DNA of 64,000 bases. Origin: CAWBJO01 sp963789175. Its GTDB lineage: Bacteria; Pseudomonadota; Alphaproteobacteria; Rhizobiales; Aestuariivirgaceae. The stretch lies in assembly GCA_963789175.1 (NCBI GenBank), contig CAWBJO010000006.1, positions 496,001-560,000 of the forward strand, given 5' to 3'. Positions 9,042 through 17,085 of this stretch are shown here, in pieces (the stretch's first letter is position 1; every line of letters begins with the position of its first letter). The notes under the pieces were generated by a model. That model saw only the letters and a list, made by a program, of their open reading frames with translations. It searched no databases and had not been told where the DNA came from. A program made the position numbers and the translations under genes.

Positions 9042-9287
9042 CTAGCCACCCGCAATCCGCGGAAGAAGATAGACCTCCGCATCCGATGGAATCTTCTCGA
9101 ACCAGGAATCGCGGTAGATTTTGCCGTTGATAGACACGGCGATGCCGCGCTCGAGATACGGCTTCAGACCAGGATGCTCACTCTCCAGTTTGGAGAACAG
9201 CTCGCGAATGGTGCCAGCCTCGACTTCAAGCGATGTCGTGCCGCCGGCAGCCGATTTCAGCGACCCCCACAGCACGACATTCACCAT
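9042..9287 (-). CDS. MoaD/ThiS-like ubiquitin-fold protein
   Basis: 81 residues from the ATG at 9287, eight bases after the molybdopterin subunit stop. The fold signature is a beta-grasp protein: VNVVLWGSLKSAAGG, a middle IRELFSKLESEHPGL, VSINGKIY, and a C-terminal YLLPRIAGG ending in the Gly-Gly tail that MoaD and ThiS need for adenylation and sulfur transfer. A longer frame reaching 9497 overlaps the previous gene and has no family resemblance. As last gene of a molybdenum hydroxylase operon it may supply sulfur for the cofactor or act as a dedicated modifier; the operon role is inference. Confidence 0.82.
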   Translation of the reverse strand: MVNVVLWGSLKSAAGGTTSLEVEAGTIRELFSKLESEHPGLKPYLERGIAVSINGKIYRDSWFEKIPSDAEVYLLPRIAGG

Positions 9288-9295
9288 CAACCGCC

Positions 9296-11557
9296 CTACC
9301 CCTCCAGCGCCTTCAAGATTCGCGGAGGCGACATCGGGATGTGCGTCATCCGAACGCCCGTCGCATTCGACACCGCATTCGCAATGGCGGCGAGCGGCGG
9401 GACGATCGACGTCTCGCCCACACCGCGAACGCCATAGGGATGATTGGGGTTTGGAATCTCCAGGATGACGGTATCGATCATCGGGAGATCGGAACAAACG
9501 GGAATTCGATAGTCAAGGAAGCCCGCGTTCTGCAGTCGTCCGTCAGCCCCGTACACATATTCCTCGTTCAAGGCCCATCCGATGCCCTGGGTGGCGCCAC
9601 CCTGGAACTGTCCCTCCACATAGGCGGGGTGAACCGCCTTACCGGCATCCTGAAGAACGGTGTAACGCAGGATCTTGGCTGCACCGGTCTCGGGATCGAC
9701 CTCGACGTCGACGATGTGCGACGCGAAGCTCACGCCGGCGCCGTCGGCGGTGAACTCATGGTGTCCGGCGATCGGTCCGCCCGTGGTCGGGGCGGCGGCG
9801 GCGATCTCCTTTAGCGACAGCGGCGGGAAGTTCCCCGCATTTGGACCCGAGGGACTGGCGTGGCCCTTCTCCCAAGTCACCGCCTCTTCGGGAATGCCCC
9901 ACATCTGCGCGGCGCGGGCGCAGAGCTTCTTGATCGCGGCGCGGGCCGCGAAGATGGTCGCCATGCCGGAGGAGAACGTCACGCGGCTGCCGTCCGTCAC
10001 GTCGTTGTAGCCGAGCGAACTCGTATCGGCGACGACGCAGCGCACCTTCTCATAGGGAATGCCCAGCTCCTCGGCGGCCATCAGGCACATGGAGGCGCGC
10101 GAGCCGCCGATGTCGGGCGTTCCCACCGCCAGCGCGACCGTGCCGTCGAGGTTGATATTCAGTGAAGTGCAGGTCTGGCCGCCGAAATTGAACCAGAAGC
10201 CGCAGGCAAGCCCGCGCCCCTGGTTCTTCTTGAGCGTCCCCTTCAGATGAGGATGCTTCTTCGCCGCCTCGAGAGTGGCGAGAAGACCGATCGGGCCGTA
10301 GGTGGGACCATAGGACGATTTCGTTCCTTCCTTGGCCGCGTTCCTGATCCTGAACTCAAGCGAATCCATTCCGATCTTCTTCGCGACCTCGTCCATCAGG
10401 CTTTCGACCGCAAACGCCGCCATGGGCGCGGATGGCGCCCGGTAGGCCGCAGTTTTCGGTCGATTGACGATCACGTCAAAGGCGATGGTCCGGACGTTCT
10501 TGAGATCATAGCAGGCAAAGGCCGTCATGGCGCCGAGGTCGGCCCACGAACCCATGAACGCGCCGCCCTGATAGCGCAGCGTCGCATCGGCCGCCGTGAT
10601 CGTGCCATCCTTCTTGACGCCGATCTTGACGTCGATCGACGTCGAGGAGGTCGGGCCGGTCGCCTTGAAGACCTCGTCGCGATTCATCACCAGCTTTACC
10701 GGACGATTTGCCTTCCGGGAAAGCGCGAGTGCAATCGGCTCGGTCCAAACGTGCGTCTTGCCGCCGAAACCGCCGCCGATCTCCGACGCGGTGACGCGCA
10801 GCCGAGAAATGTCCATGCCCAGAACTTGCGCCGACACGTTGCGAACCATGAAGTGGCCCTGCGTGCAGACCCACAGCTCACCGCTTCCGTCGTTGCTTAC
10901 ACTGGCCAGGCACGCATGCGGCTCGATATAGCCTTGATGGGCAGCCTCCGTCTTGAAGGTGCGCTCGAGGACGATATCCGCCTCGCGGAATCCGGCTTCG
11001 ACGTCGCCATGACCGAACTCGGCGCGCCGCCAAACGTTCGACGGCTTGGTCGGCTTGGGATCGACTCCGTCGGTGAAAATATCGTCGTGGATGACGGGTG
11101 CGGTGGCTTTCATCGCCTCGTCGACGTCGGTGACGTGAGGAAGAACCTCGTAGTCGACCTTAATGAGTTTCAGCGCCTGCCTCGCAACGTCGGCGCTCAC
11201 GGCCGCGACGGCAGCGACGGCATGGCCTTCATACAGAGCTTTCTCCCTGGCCATGCAGTTGTAGAGAATGTCGTACATACCCCGGTCGCCATTGCTGTGG
11301 TCGGGAAGATCGTCGCGCGTTATGACGGCCTTCACGCCAGAGAGCTTCTCGGCCTTCGACGTGTCGATCTTGCGGATGCGGGCATGAGCGTGGGGCGAGC
11401 GCAGAACCCTGCCCACGAGCTGGCCGGGCGCCGTCGCATCGGCACCGAACTTGGCGCGGCCCGTCACCTTGTCGATCCCGTCCGGGCGTGCCGGCCGGGT
11501 GCCTACGACGGTAAATGATCCATTGTGATTGGGACTAACATCGAGCGGCATCGTCAT
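9296..11557 (-). CDS. Molybdenum hydroxylase large subunit (xanthine dehydrogenase family, molybdopterin-binding)
   Basis: 753 residues. It begins with the aldehyde oxidase/xanthine dehydrogenase a/b hammerhead (RPDGIDKVTGRAKFGAD) and continues with the molybdopterin-binding domains: GGGFGGKTHVW, AYRAPSAPMAAFAVE, and the C-terminal GVGETSIVPPLAA in which E715 corresponds to the catalytic glutamate. The AYRAPSAP loop lacks the Cys-Ser-Phe-Arg of CO dehydrogenase, so CO oxidation is unlikely. With the 2Fe-2S and FAD subunits encoded just upstream it makes a three-gene hydroxylase in the order FAD, FeS, Mo. Substrate unknown; the adjacent broken ureohydrolase hints at a nitrogen compound (inference). 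Confidence 0.92.
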   Translation of the reverse strand: MTMPLDVSPNHNGSFTVVGTRPARPDGIDKVTGRAKFGADATAPGQLVGRVLRSPHAHARIRKIDTSKAEKLSGVKAVITRDDLPDHSNGDRGMYDILYNCMAREKALYEGHAVAAVAAVSADVARQALKLIKVDYEVLPHVTDVDEAMKATAPVIHDDIFTDGVDPKPTKPSNVWRRAEFGHGDVEAGFREADIVLERTFKTEAAHQGYIEPHACLASVSNDGSGELWVCTQGHFMVRNVSAQVLGMDISRLRVTASEIGGGFGGKTHVWTEPIALALSRKANRPVKLVMNRDEVFKATGPTSSTSIDVKIGVKKDGTITAADATLRYQGGAFMGSWADLGAMTAFACYDLKNVRTIAFDVIVNRPKTAAYRAPSAPMAAFAVESLMDEVAKKIGMDSLEFRIRNAAKEGTKSSYGPTYGPIGLLATLEAAKKHPHLKGTLKKNQGRGLACGFWFNFGGQTCTSLNINLDGTVALAVGTPDIGGSRASMCLMAAEELGIPYEKVRCVVADTSSLGYNDVTDGSRVTFSSGMATIFAARAAIKKLCARAAQMWGIPEEAVTWEKGHASPSGPNAGNFPPLSLKEIAAAAPTTGGPIAGHHEFTADGAGVSFASHIVDVEVDPETGAAKILRYTVLQDAGKAVHPAYVEGQFQGGATQGIGWALNEEYVYGADGRLQNAGFLDYRIPVCSDLPMIDTVILEIPNPNHPYGVRGVGETSIVPPLAAIANAVSNATGVRMTHIPMSPPRILKALEG

Positions 11558-12030
11558 GCACCTCGCATTTCCTTCGCCGCATCCTGGACGGCGCGGACGA
11601 TCTTGTCATAACCCGTGCATCGGCAGAGGTTCCCCGCCAGGCCGAAGCGAATTTCCTCTTCGCTTGGGTCCGGGTTCTTTCTGAGCAGAGCATTGGCGGC
11701 GATGAGGATGCCGGGCGTGCAAATTCCGCACTGCAGCGCGGCGTGGTCGATAAACTTGCGTTGCAGGGGATGCAGGGTCTCGCCGTCCGCCATGCCCTCG
11801 ACGGTCTCGATGGCGCGATCCTGCGCCTCCACCCCGAGGACGAGGCAGGAGCATACAAGCCTGCCGTCGAGCATAACGCTGCAGGCCCCGCAGTCGCCCG
11901 TTCCGCAGCCTTCCTTGGCGCCCGTCAGCCCGAGCCGATTGCGAAGCACATCGAGCAGCGGCTCATCTCCCTCGCAGACGAAATCCAACCTATCGCCATT
12001 GATGGTGGTCGACACATGCACGCCTGACAT
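11554..12030 (-). CDS. Molybdenum hydroxylase 2Fe-2S subunit (CoxS-like)
   Basis: 158 residues from ATG 12030. Both cluster motifs are present: the plant-ferredoxin-type GCGTGDCGACSVMLDGRLVCSC near residues 41-62, and the helical CGICTPGILIAANALL plus NLCRCTGYDKIVRAV toward the C-terminus. It passes electrons from the molybdenum centre to FAD. Its start overlaps the FAD-subunit stop by one base (TGATG) and its stop overlaps the large subunit start by four bases. A longer upstream frame runs inside the FAD gene and is an artefact. Confidence 0.94.
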   Translation of the reverse strand: MSGVHVSTTINGDRLDFVCEGDEPLLDVLRNRLGLTGAKEGCGTGDCGACSVMLDGRLVCSCLVLGVEAQDRAIETVEGMADGETLHPLQRKFIDHAALQCGICTPGILIAANALLRKNPDPSEEEIRFGLAGNLCRCTGYDKIVRAVQDAAKEMRGA

Positions 12031-12890
12031 CAATTGCCTCCTGCGCGTTCGAACGCGATTTTTGCAGCTCGCTTGGCCATCACGGCTGCGACCTTGATAC
12101 GAAAATCCCGGGTGCCGCGCTTGTCGTCGATGGGGCGGCAGGCGGCGGAGCATGCAGTGCCAAAACGCTCCAAGGCATCTTCGTCGAGCTTCGTGCCGAT
12201 AATGGCCTGCGCCGCTTCCGGCACCAGCACCACGGTCGGGGCGACGGCGCCAAGGGCGACGCGCGCAGCCTTGACCGTACCTTTGCCATCGAGCGTCAAG
12301 TTTACTCCCGCGCTGACGACGGCAATGTCCATCTCGGTGCGCGGAATGAAGCGAAGATATGCATCGCCGGACCGCGGCGGCCGCTTCGGCAGCAGGATCG
12401 CCTCGATAATGTCGCCGCGTCCCAACGAGGTCTTGCCCGGTCCCGTGGTCACGCGCTCGACGGGGACCGTGCGCTTCCCGCGCGGGCCCGAGATCACCGC
12501 CTTTGCTTCGGCTGCGACGAGGGCGGGCACGCTGTCGGCAGCGGGCGAAGCGTTGCAGAGGTTCCCGACGATGGTGCACCGGCTCTGGATCTGCTTGGAG
12601 CCGATCAGGTTTGCCGCTTCGACCACGCCGGGCCAGGAGGTGCGGAGGGCGACGTTCTCGCCGAGCTCGGCGCTCGAAACGGCGGCCCCGATCTGAAAGC
12701 CGGTTGCGGTCTTCTTGACCGTTCGCATGTTCTTTATGCGCTTTACGTCCACAACTAGATCGGGCTCGACGAACCCGCCTTTCATCCTCACGAGCAGGTC
12801 GGTGCCGCCCGCGAGCACGAAAGCGCTTCCCTTTTCTTTCGCCAGGAGCGAGCTGGCCGATTTTATCGAATCGGGTGCAACATATCTCAT
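12030..12890 (-). CDS. Molybdenum hydroxylase FAD-binding subunit (CoxM-like)
   Basis: 286 residues from the ATG at 12890 (MRYVAPDSIKSA). FAD contacts are visible as VLAGGTDLLVRMKGG near residue 30 and SRCTIVGNLCNASPAADSVPAL near residue 105, typical of the CO dehydrogenase/xanthine dehydrogenase flavoprotein family. An in-frame ATG at 12941 would add residues without family similarity, so it was not chosen. It is first of the hydroxylase genes, about 100 bases after the ureohydrolase remnant on the same strand. Confidence 0.92.
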   Translation of the reverse strand: MRYVAPDSIKSASSLLAKEKGSAFVLAGGTDLLVRMKGGFVEPDLVVDVKRIKNMRTVKKTATGFQIGAAVSSAELGENVALRTSWPGVVEAANLIGSKQIQSRCTIVGNLCNASPAADSVPALVAAEAKAVISGPRGKRTVPVERVTTGPGKTSLGRGDIIEAILLPKRPPRSGDAYLRFIPRTEMDIAVVSAGVNLTLDGKGTVKAARVALGAVAPTVVLVPEAAQAIIGTKLDEDALERFGTACSAACRPIDDKRGTRDFRIKVAAVMAKRAAKIAFERAGGN

Positions 12891-12994
12891 GAAGCCTACC
12901 TGCCCTTGGTTCCTATGATTGTAGGCGGCGAATGTAGCCATTTCGCCAGCCGACCACAATCGCTCAGCGCGCGTGTCTGCCGGGCGGCCAGTAG

Positions 12995-13934
12995 TTACTC
13001 CTTTGCCGCCTTGCCGATGGCTCCCACGACGTTGCACAGGATCCTCGCTGCCGTCAGGCCTGCCAGGCCATTGGTATCCTTGCCGGGCACGAACTCGACC
13101 ATGCTGAACCCGACGATCTGCGCCCTCGCCGCGACGTCGGCGACGAGCTCGATCATCTGGGTATAGGTCAATCCTCCCGGAGTGGGAGCGGCCACCGCCG
13201 GCATGATCGATGGATCGAGGGCGTCGCAGTCCAGCGCGATGACGCACTTCGCCCCTTTCTCAATTTGAGCCGTCACGGCTCCGATTCCGGCCTTGTGCAC
13301 CTCTCGCGCGGAGACGAACTTCGACCCCCAGCGCAGCGCATCGTCGACTTCGCCCCGCCTGGCACTGCCGAATGCGCGCATCCCTACCTGAACCATGGCC
13401 TTTACATGGGACATCTCGGAGGCGCGCCGCATCGTGCTCGAAAATCCCCACTTTTCTCCCGACCTCTCGTCGCGCCAGTCGATGTGGGCATCGACCTGAA
13501 CGATGGTGATGGGGCCGTGATCCGAATAGGCCGCCAAGAATGGAATCGGAACGGAGTCGTCCCCGCCTATGCGCGACGGGGACGGCTCCCGCCTGAAGAA
13601 TGGCGCGAGTCGCCGCTTCGATTTTCCGCCTGTTCCCGTCCGCGTCGGCGGTCTGGGTCTCGAGGTTGCCGAGATCCACCAAGCGCAAGGACCCGCCGCC
13701 ATGCAGGGTTCCGTCATAGTCGAAGTCCCAGTGGGCAGCCCATTCCGGTTCATCGCGCAGTGAGCCGCGAATGTGATCGGCGGTGGTTTCGTGAACGCGA
13801 TTGTCGATGCCGCGATAGGGGGTGCCGTGAGGAAAACCTATGATGGCAACGTCGGCCTCGATCCGATCAGACTGGGTCAGTGAACGCGACCCAAAAAAAG
13901 GCGAACGCGGCGGCGTACAGCGGAAATCCGACAT
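12995..13934 (-). pseudogene. Agmatinase-family ureohydrolase broken by a one-base frameshift
   Basis: The N-terminal part (from ATG 13934, MSDFRCTPPRSPFFG) runs in one frame to AGAVPV, and the rest resumes in another frame with IGGDDSVPIPFLAAY. Between the GTC codon (13575-13577) and the ATA codon (13568-13570) there are four bases where three are needed. The reconstituted protein, about 310 residues, has the ureohydrolase metal motifs GGDDS, VDAHIDWRDE and DCDALDPSIMP, so it would otherwise look functional. Arginase/agmatinase enzymes hydrolyse guanidino compounds to urea. Either a real inactivating insertion or an error in the sequence at one base. Confidence 0.85.
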
Positions 13935-14156
13935 TCCTTCCTCATGTGGTTGTGGAAGCTTAACGGAGCGTAAATCGGGAACTCGCCAAACTCCGCGATT
14001 GCCAGCGAGTCCGGCCGGTAGGGTGTTAACGCTTCATCTAAATCCGCCTTACAACCCGATACAAGTTTTAAACTCCATTTTACTCCGATCAGCATACAAA
14101 TGACGCTCCGGGCAATAAGCCCGAAAAGTCACCGTCCTTTGAATCTGGGGAGACAG

Positions 14157-14198
14157 ATGTTCGGGGAAGATCACCAGAGATCAGTGGTAGCGTGGTGA
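14157..14198 (+). CDS. Possible 13-residue leader peptide overlapping the kinase start
   Basis: An ATG at 14157 is preceded by CTGGGGAGACAG, a strong Shine-Dalgarno, whereas the GTG start of the kinase has only a weak one. The short frame (MFGEDHQRSVVAW) stops with TGA at 14196-14198, overlapping the GTG at 14195 of the kinase frame as GTGA. That is the geometry of translational coupling. It could also be a remnant of a longer kinase N-terminus in another frame. Confidence 0.35.
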   Translation: MFGEDHQRSVVAW

Positions 14199-16330
14199 AC
14201 CGCGCGCCGTCGGCTTCGCATCTCGATTTCGAAGCGTTCTTCAACGCCGCTCCGAACCTTTATCTCGTGCTGACTCCCGATTTCACGATCGCGGCTGCCA
14301 ACGACCCGTTCCTCAGAGCGACACGCTCGAATCGCAAGGATGTCGTCGGCAGAAAACTCTTCGAAGTTTTTCCCGAGAACCCGGAAGATACCGGTGCGAC
14401 GGGCGCGAGGGACCTGAAGGCCTCGCTGCAGCGAGTGATTCAATACCGACGACCCGATGCGCTGAGCGTTCAGAAATACGACATCCCCTGTCCCGCACCC
14501 GAAGCCGGATTCGAAGAGCGATACTGGTCGACCCTGAACTCGCCGGTCCTCGACGAGTACGGGGCGGTGACATGGATCATTCACCGGGTCGAAGACCTGA
14601 CGGAACTGGTGAAGCAACGGCAAAGCACCGATGCCTGGGACGAAGCTACACGGGACCAGCTCGAAACGATCCGGCAGCTGCGAGAAGCCAACGAGACGCT
14701 GGCACGCCAGATCGAGGACAACAAGAAGCTCGAAAGCAGGTTGGCCCGCAAAGCGGAAGAACTGCAGGCTGAGAATGCGGTTCGCCAGGAGACGGAGAAA
14801 AAACTGCAGAGCGCCAACCTTTTCCGCGAAGCCGTCATCGAGCACATACCCGGCCTGCTGTTCGTCAAGGACGCCAAGGATCATCGCTTTCTCCTGTTCA
14901 ACAAGTCGGGCCTCGATCTGCTCGGCTACAGGCGCGATGAGCTCATCGGCAAAAACGACTACGACGTCTTTTCCAAAGATCAGGCCGATCATTTCGTGGC
15001 GCGTGACAATTCCGTCCTCCAGTCCGGCGTTTCGGAAGTCACGCTGGAGGAGCCCATCGCCACCCGACAGAAGGGCGTGCGGCTCCTGCGGACGACAAAA
15101 GTCCCGGTTCTCGACGAGCACGGAATTCCGCAATACCTCCTCGGCTTCGCCGACGACATTACCGAGCGCAAAGCGATCGAGCTGCAACTTCGGCAGGCCG
15201 TGAAGATGGAGGCGGTCGGCCAGCTCACGGGGGGCATCGCCCACGACTTCAACAACCTGCTCGGCGTCATCATCGGCAATCTCGACCTCGTGCTGGAACG
15301 TCACAATCTCGACGAACCGATCAAGGATCTTGCCGAAGGAGCGCTCGAGGGCGCCCTGCACGGAGCCGAAATGGTGCAGCGGCTCCTCGCATTCTCGGGA
15401 TCGCAGCCGCTCGAACCCCGCATCTTCGACATGAACGAGCGGCTGCCGCAGCTCCTGAAGCTGCTCGAACGCACGCTCGGAGAACAGATCGCGGTGGAGC
15501 TGTCGCTCGCGAAGGGTCTCTGGAAAACCCATGCCGATCCGGCCCAATTCGACGAGACTGTGCTCAACCTAGCCATCAATGCCCGCGATGCCATGCTTCA
15601 GGGCGGTCGTCTCGTCATATCGAGCGCCAACGTCGTCCATGGCCAAGACAATGCGTCGTCAAACGTCGACGTGGCGCCCGGCGAGTACGTTATGCTGTCG
15701 GTGGAAGATACCGGCGCCGGGATTCATCCCAACGTGCTGGAAAGAGTCTTCGAGCCCTTCTTCACGACCAAGGACGTCGAGAGGGGATCCGGGCTCGGCC
15801 TCAGCATGGTCTACGGTTTCGTCAAGCAATCCTCGGGACACATCAAGATCGAGAGCCAACCCGGCAAGGGCACGATCATCAAACTCTATCTTCCTCGCGT
15901 CGATGCACAGAGCGCATCCATTCAGGCGAGCGACCAAAGGAAGGCTCGCCACGCGCATGGCAACGAGACGGTTCTCGTCGTGGAAGACGACGAGGGAATG
16001 CGGCAAGTGGGCATCCGGCAGATGGCCGAACTCGGCTACCGTACGCTGGAAGCGAGCAGCGCCAAGGAGGCACTTTCCCTGCTCGACCGGAATCCAAACG
16101 TCGATCTCGTGTTCACGGACGTCATCATGCCGGGCGGGATGACGGGGTATGAACTGGCGCGGGCGGCGCGGAAGATCTATCCCAAGCTCAAGATCCTGCT
16201 CACATCCGGATACACGGCGCAGGGCATGGCCGCGGGATTCCAGGAAGGCGAGAGCCTCGAGCTGTTGGCGAAACCCTATCGGAAAAGCGATCTGGCGCGA
16301 AAGCTTCGTCAGGTCCTGTCGAACAGCTAG
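14192..16330 (+). CDS. PAS-PAS hybrid sensor histidine kinase with receiver domain
   Basis: 712 residues without membrane segments, so cytoplasmic. Order: PAS domain about 15-140, coiled coil about 145-215, second PAS about 215-330, HisKA with H351 in GGIAHDFNNLLGV, HATPase with N box (VLNLAINARDAML), DTGAGI and GSGLGLSMVYGF, then a receiver domain from about 595 with acidic residues in VVEDDEG, acceptor D643 in VFTDVIMPGG and the conserved Lys in LAKPY. The start is GTG at 14192 or 14195; see the overlapping leader frame. No dedicated response regulator gene is adjacent. The signal is unknown. Confidence 0.93.
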   Translation: MVNRAPSASHLDFEAFFNAAPNLYLVLTPDFTIAAANDPFLRATRSNRKDVVGRKLFEVFPENPEDTGATGARDLKASLQRVIQYRRPDALSVQKYDIPCPAPEAGFEERYWSTLNSPVLDEYGAVTWIIHRVEDLTELVKQRQSTDAWDEATRDQLETIRQLREANETLARQIEDNKKLESRLARKAEELQAENAVRQETEKKLQSANLFREAVIEHIPGLLFVKDAKDHRFLLFNKSGLDLLGYRRDELIGKNDYDVFSKDQADHFVARDNSVLQSGVSEVTLEEPIATRQKGVRLLRTTKVPVLDEHGIPQYLLGFADDITERKAIELQLRQAVKMEAVGQLTGGIAHDFNNLLGVIIGNLDLVLERHNLDEPIKDLAEGALEGALHGAEMVQRLLAFSGSQPLEPRIFDMNERLPQLLKLLERTLGEQIAVELSLAKGLWKTHADPAQFDETVLNLAINARDAMLQGGRLVISSANVVHGQDNASSNVDVAPGEYVMLSVEDTGAGIHPNVLERVFEPFFTTKDVERGSGLGLSMVYGFVKQSSGHIKIESQPGKGTIIKLYLPRVDAQSASIQASDQRKARHAHGNETVLVVEDDEGMRQVGIRQMAELGYRTLEASSAKEALSLLDRNPNVDLVFTDVIMPGGMTGYELARAARKIYPKLKILLTSGYTAQGMAAGFQEGESLELLAKPYRKSDLARKLRQVLSNS

Positions 16331-16341
16331 AACCCGGCCGG

Positions 16342-17040
16342 TCAGAACCTCTCGACCCACGGCCGAAGCTCCACCTCCCAAGTCCAGGCACTTCGATCCT
16401 GTCCCAGGAGATGCAGGTAAGAGTCCGCGATCGCATCGGGGTCCAGCATGGAATCCGGCTTGTCGGACGGGGATGGGCGCTCGGGGCTCGCAATGCCTCC
16501 GTCGATGACGAAGTGGGCCACGTGAATACCCTTCGGATGGAGCTCGCGCGCCAGACTCTGGGCCAGGCCACGCAAAGCGAACTTGGCCATGGCGAACGGC
16601 GCGGATTCCGCGAACCCCTTCACGCTCGCCGAGGCGCCGGTAAGGAGGATCGCTCCATGTTCCTTCGGGACCATCCGGCGAGCGGCTTCGCGCGCCACCA
16701 GAAATCCGCCGAACGCCCCGACCGCCAAGGCACGTGCGACATCCGAAGGCTCCAAAGCGGCGATCGGGCCCCTCACTCGGGCGCTGGCGTTGTAGACCAC
16801 GACATCCGGGTCGCCCATTGCCTCGGCGACGTCTTCGAAAAGTCGGTTCACCTCACCAGGCACGGAGGCGTCGCATGCAAAGGCGGTCGCACCGACCGCC
16901 CTCTTGAGTCCAGCCAGCTTATCGGGATTTCGGGCAGCGAGCGCGATCGTCATTCCCTGCCCGGCGAACGACCGCGCGATTGACGCACTCAGCCCATTGC
17001 CAGCACCGACGATTAGCGCTCTCTTGTATGTCGCTCGCAT
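16342..17040 (-). CDS. Short-chain dehydrogenase/reductase
   Basis: 232 residues. The cofactor motif is VGAGNGLSASIARSFAGQG, an atypical but recognisable Rossmann glycine loop, followed by VVYNASARVRGP in place of the usual NNAG. The catalytic region is LTGASASVKGFAESAPFAMAKFAL: a serine is present, but the usual YxxxK tyrosine position reads FAMAK, so the active-site Tyr appears replaced by Phe. That suggests altered or absent oxidoreductase activity. It converges on the histidine kinase and is divergent, with a 45-base gap, from another dehydrogenase gene. Confidence 0.85.
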   Translation of the reverse strand: MRATYKRALIVGAGNGLSASIARSFAGQGMTIALAARNPDKLAGLKRAVGATAFACDASVPGEVNRLFEDVAEAMGDPDVVVYNASARVRGPIAALEPSDVARALAVGAFGGFLVAREAARRMVPKEHGAILLTGASASVKGFAESAPFAMAKFALRGLAQSLARELHPKGIHVAHFVIDGGIASPERPSPSDKPDSMLDPDAIADSYLHLLGQDRSAWTWEVELRPWVERF

Positions 17041-17085
17041 GTCCTTCCCTTTCGAAGGCTCGCCCTCAATCCGGAGATCGTGCTC

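Noticed and set aside
7758..9437. 559-residue rightward frame
   Set aside because: Antisense run across three real genes and two intergenic gaps; no domain signature.
10247..11518. 423-residue rightward frame
   Set aside because: Antisense to the molybdopterin subunit; Arg/Gly/Asp-rich shadow without family motifs.
14109..14123. CGGGC-AATAA-GCCCG hairpin as a terminator
   Set aside because: No T-run follows on either strand and it lies between divergent genes; likely chance.
13935..14156. RNA gene or riboswitch in the ureohydrolase-kinase gap
   Set aside because: No recognisable conserved core or tRNA-like pattern; only scattered AT-rich promoter-like sequence.
14171..15547. 458-residue leftward frame
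   Set aside because: Antisense shadow of the histidine kinase.
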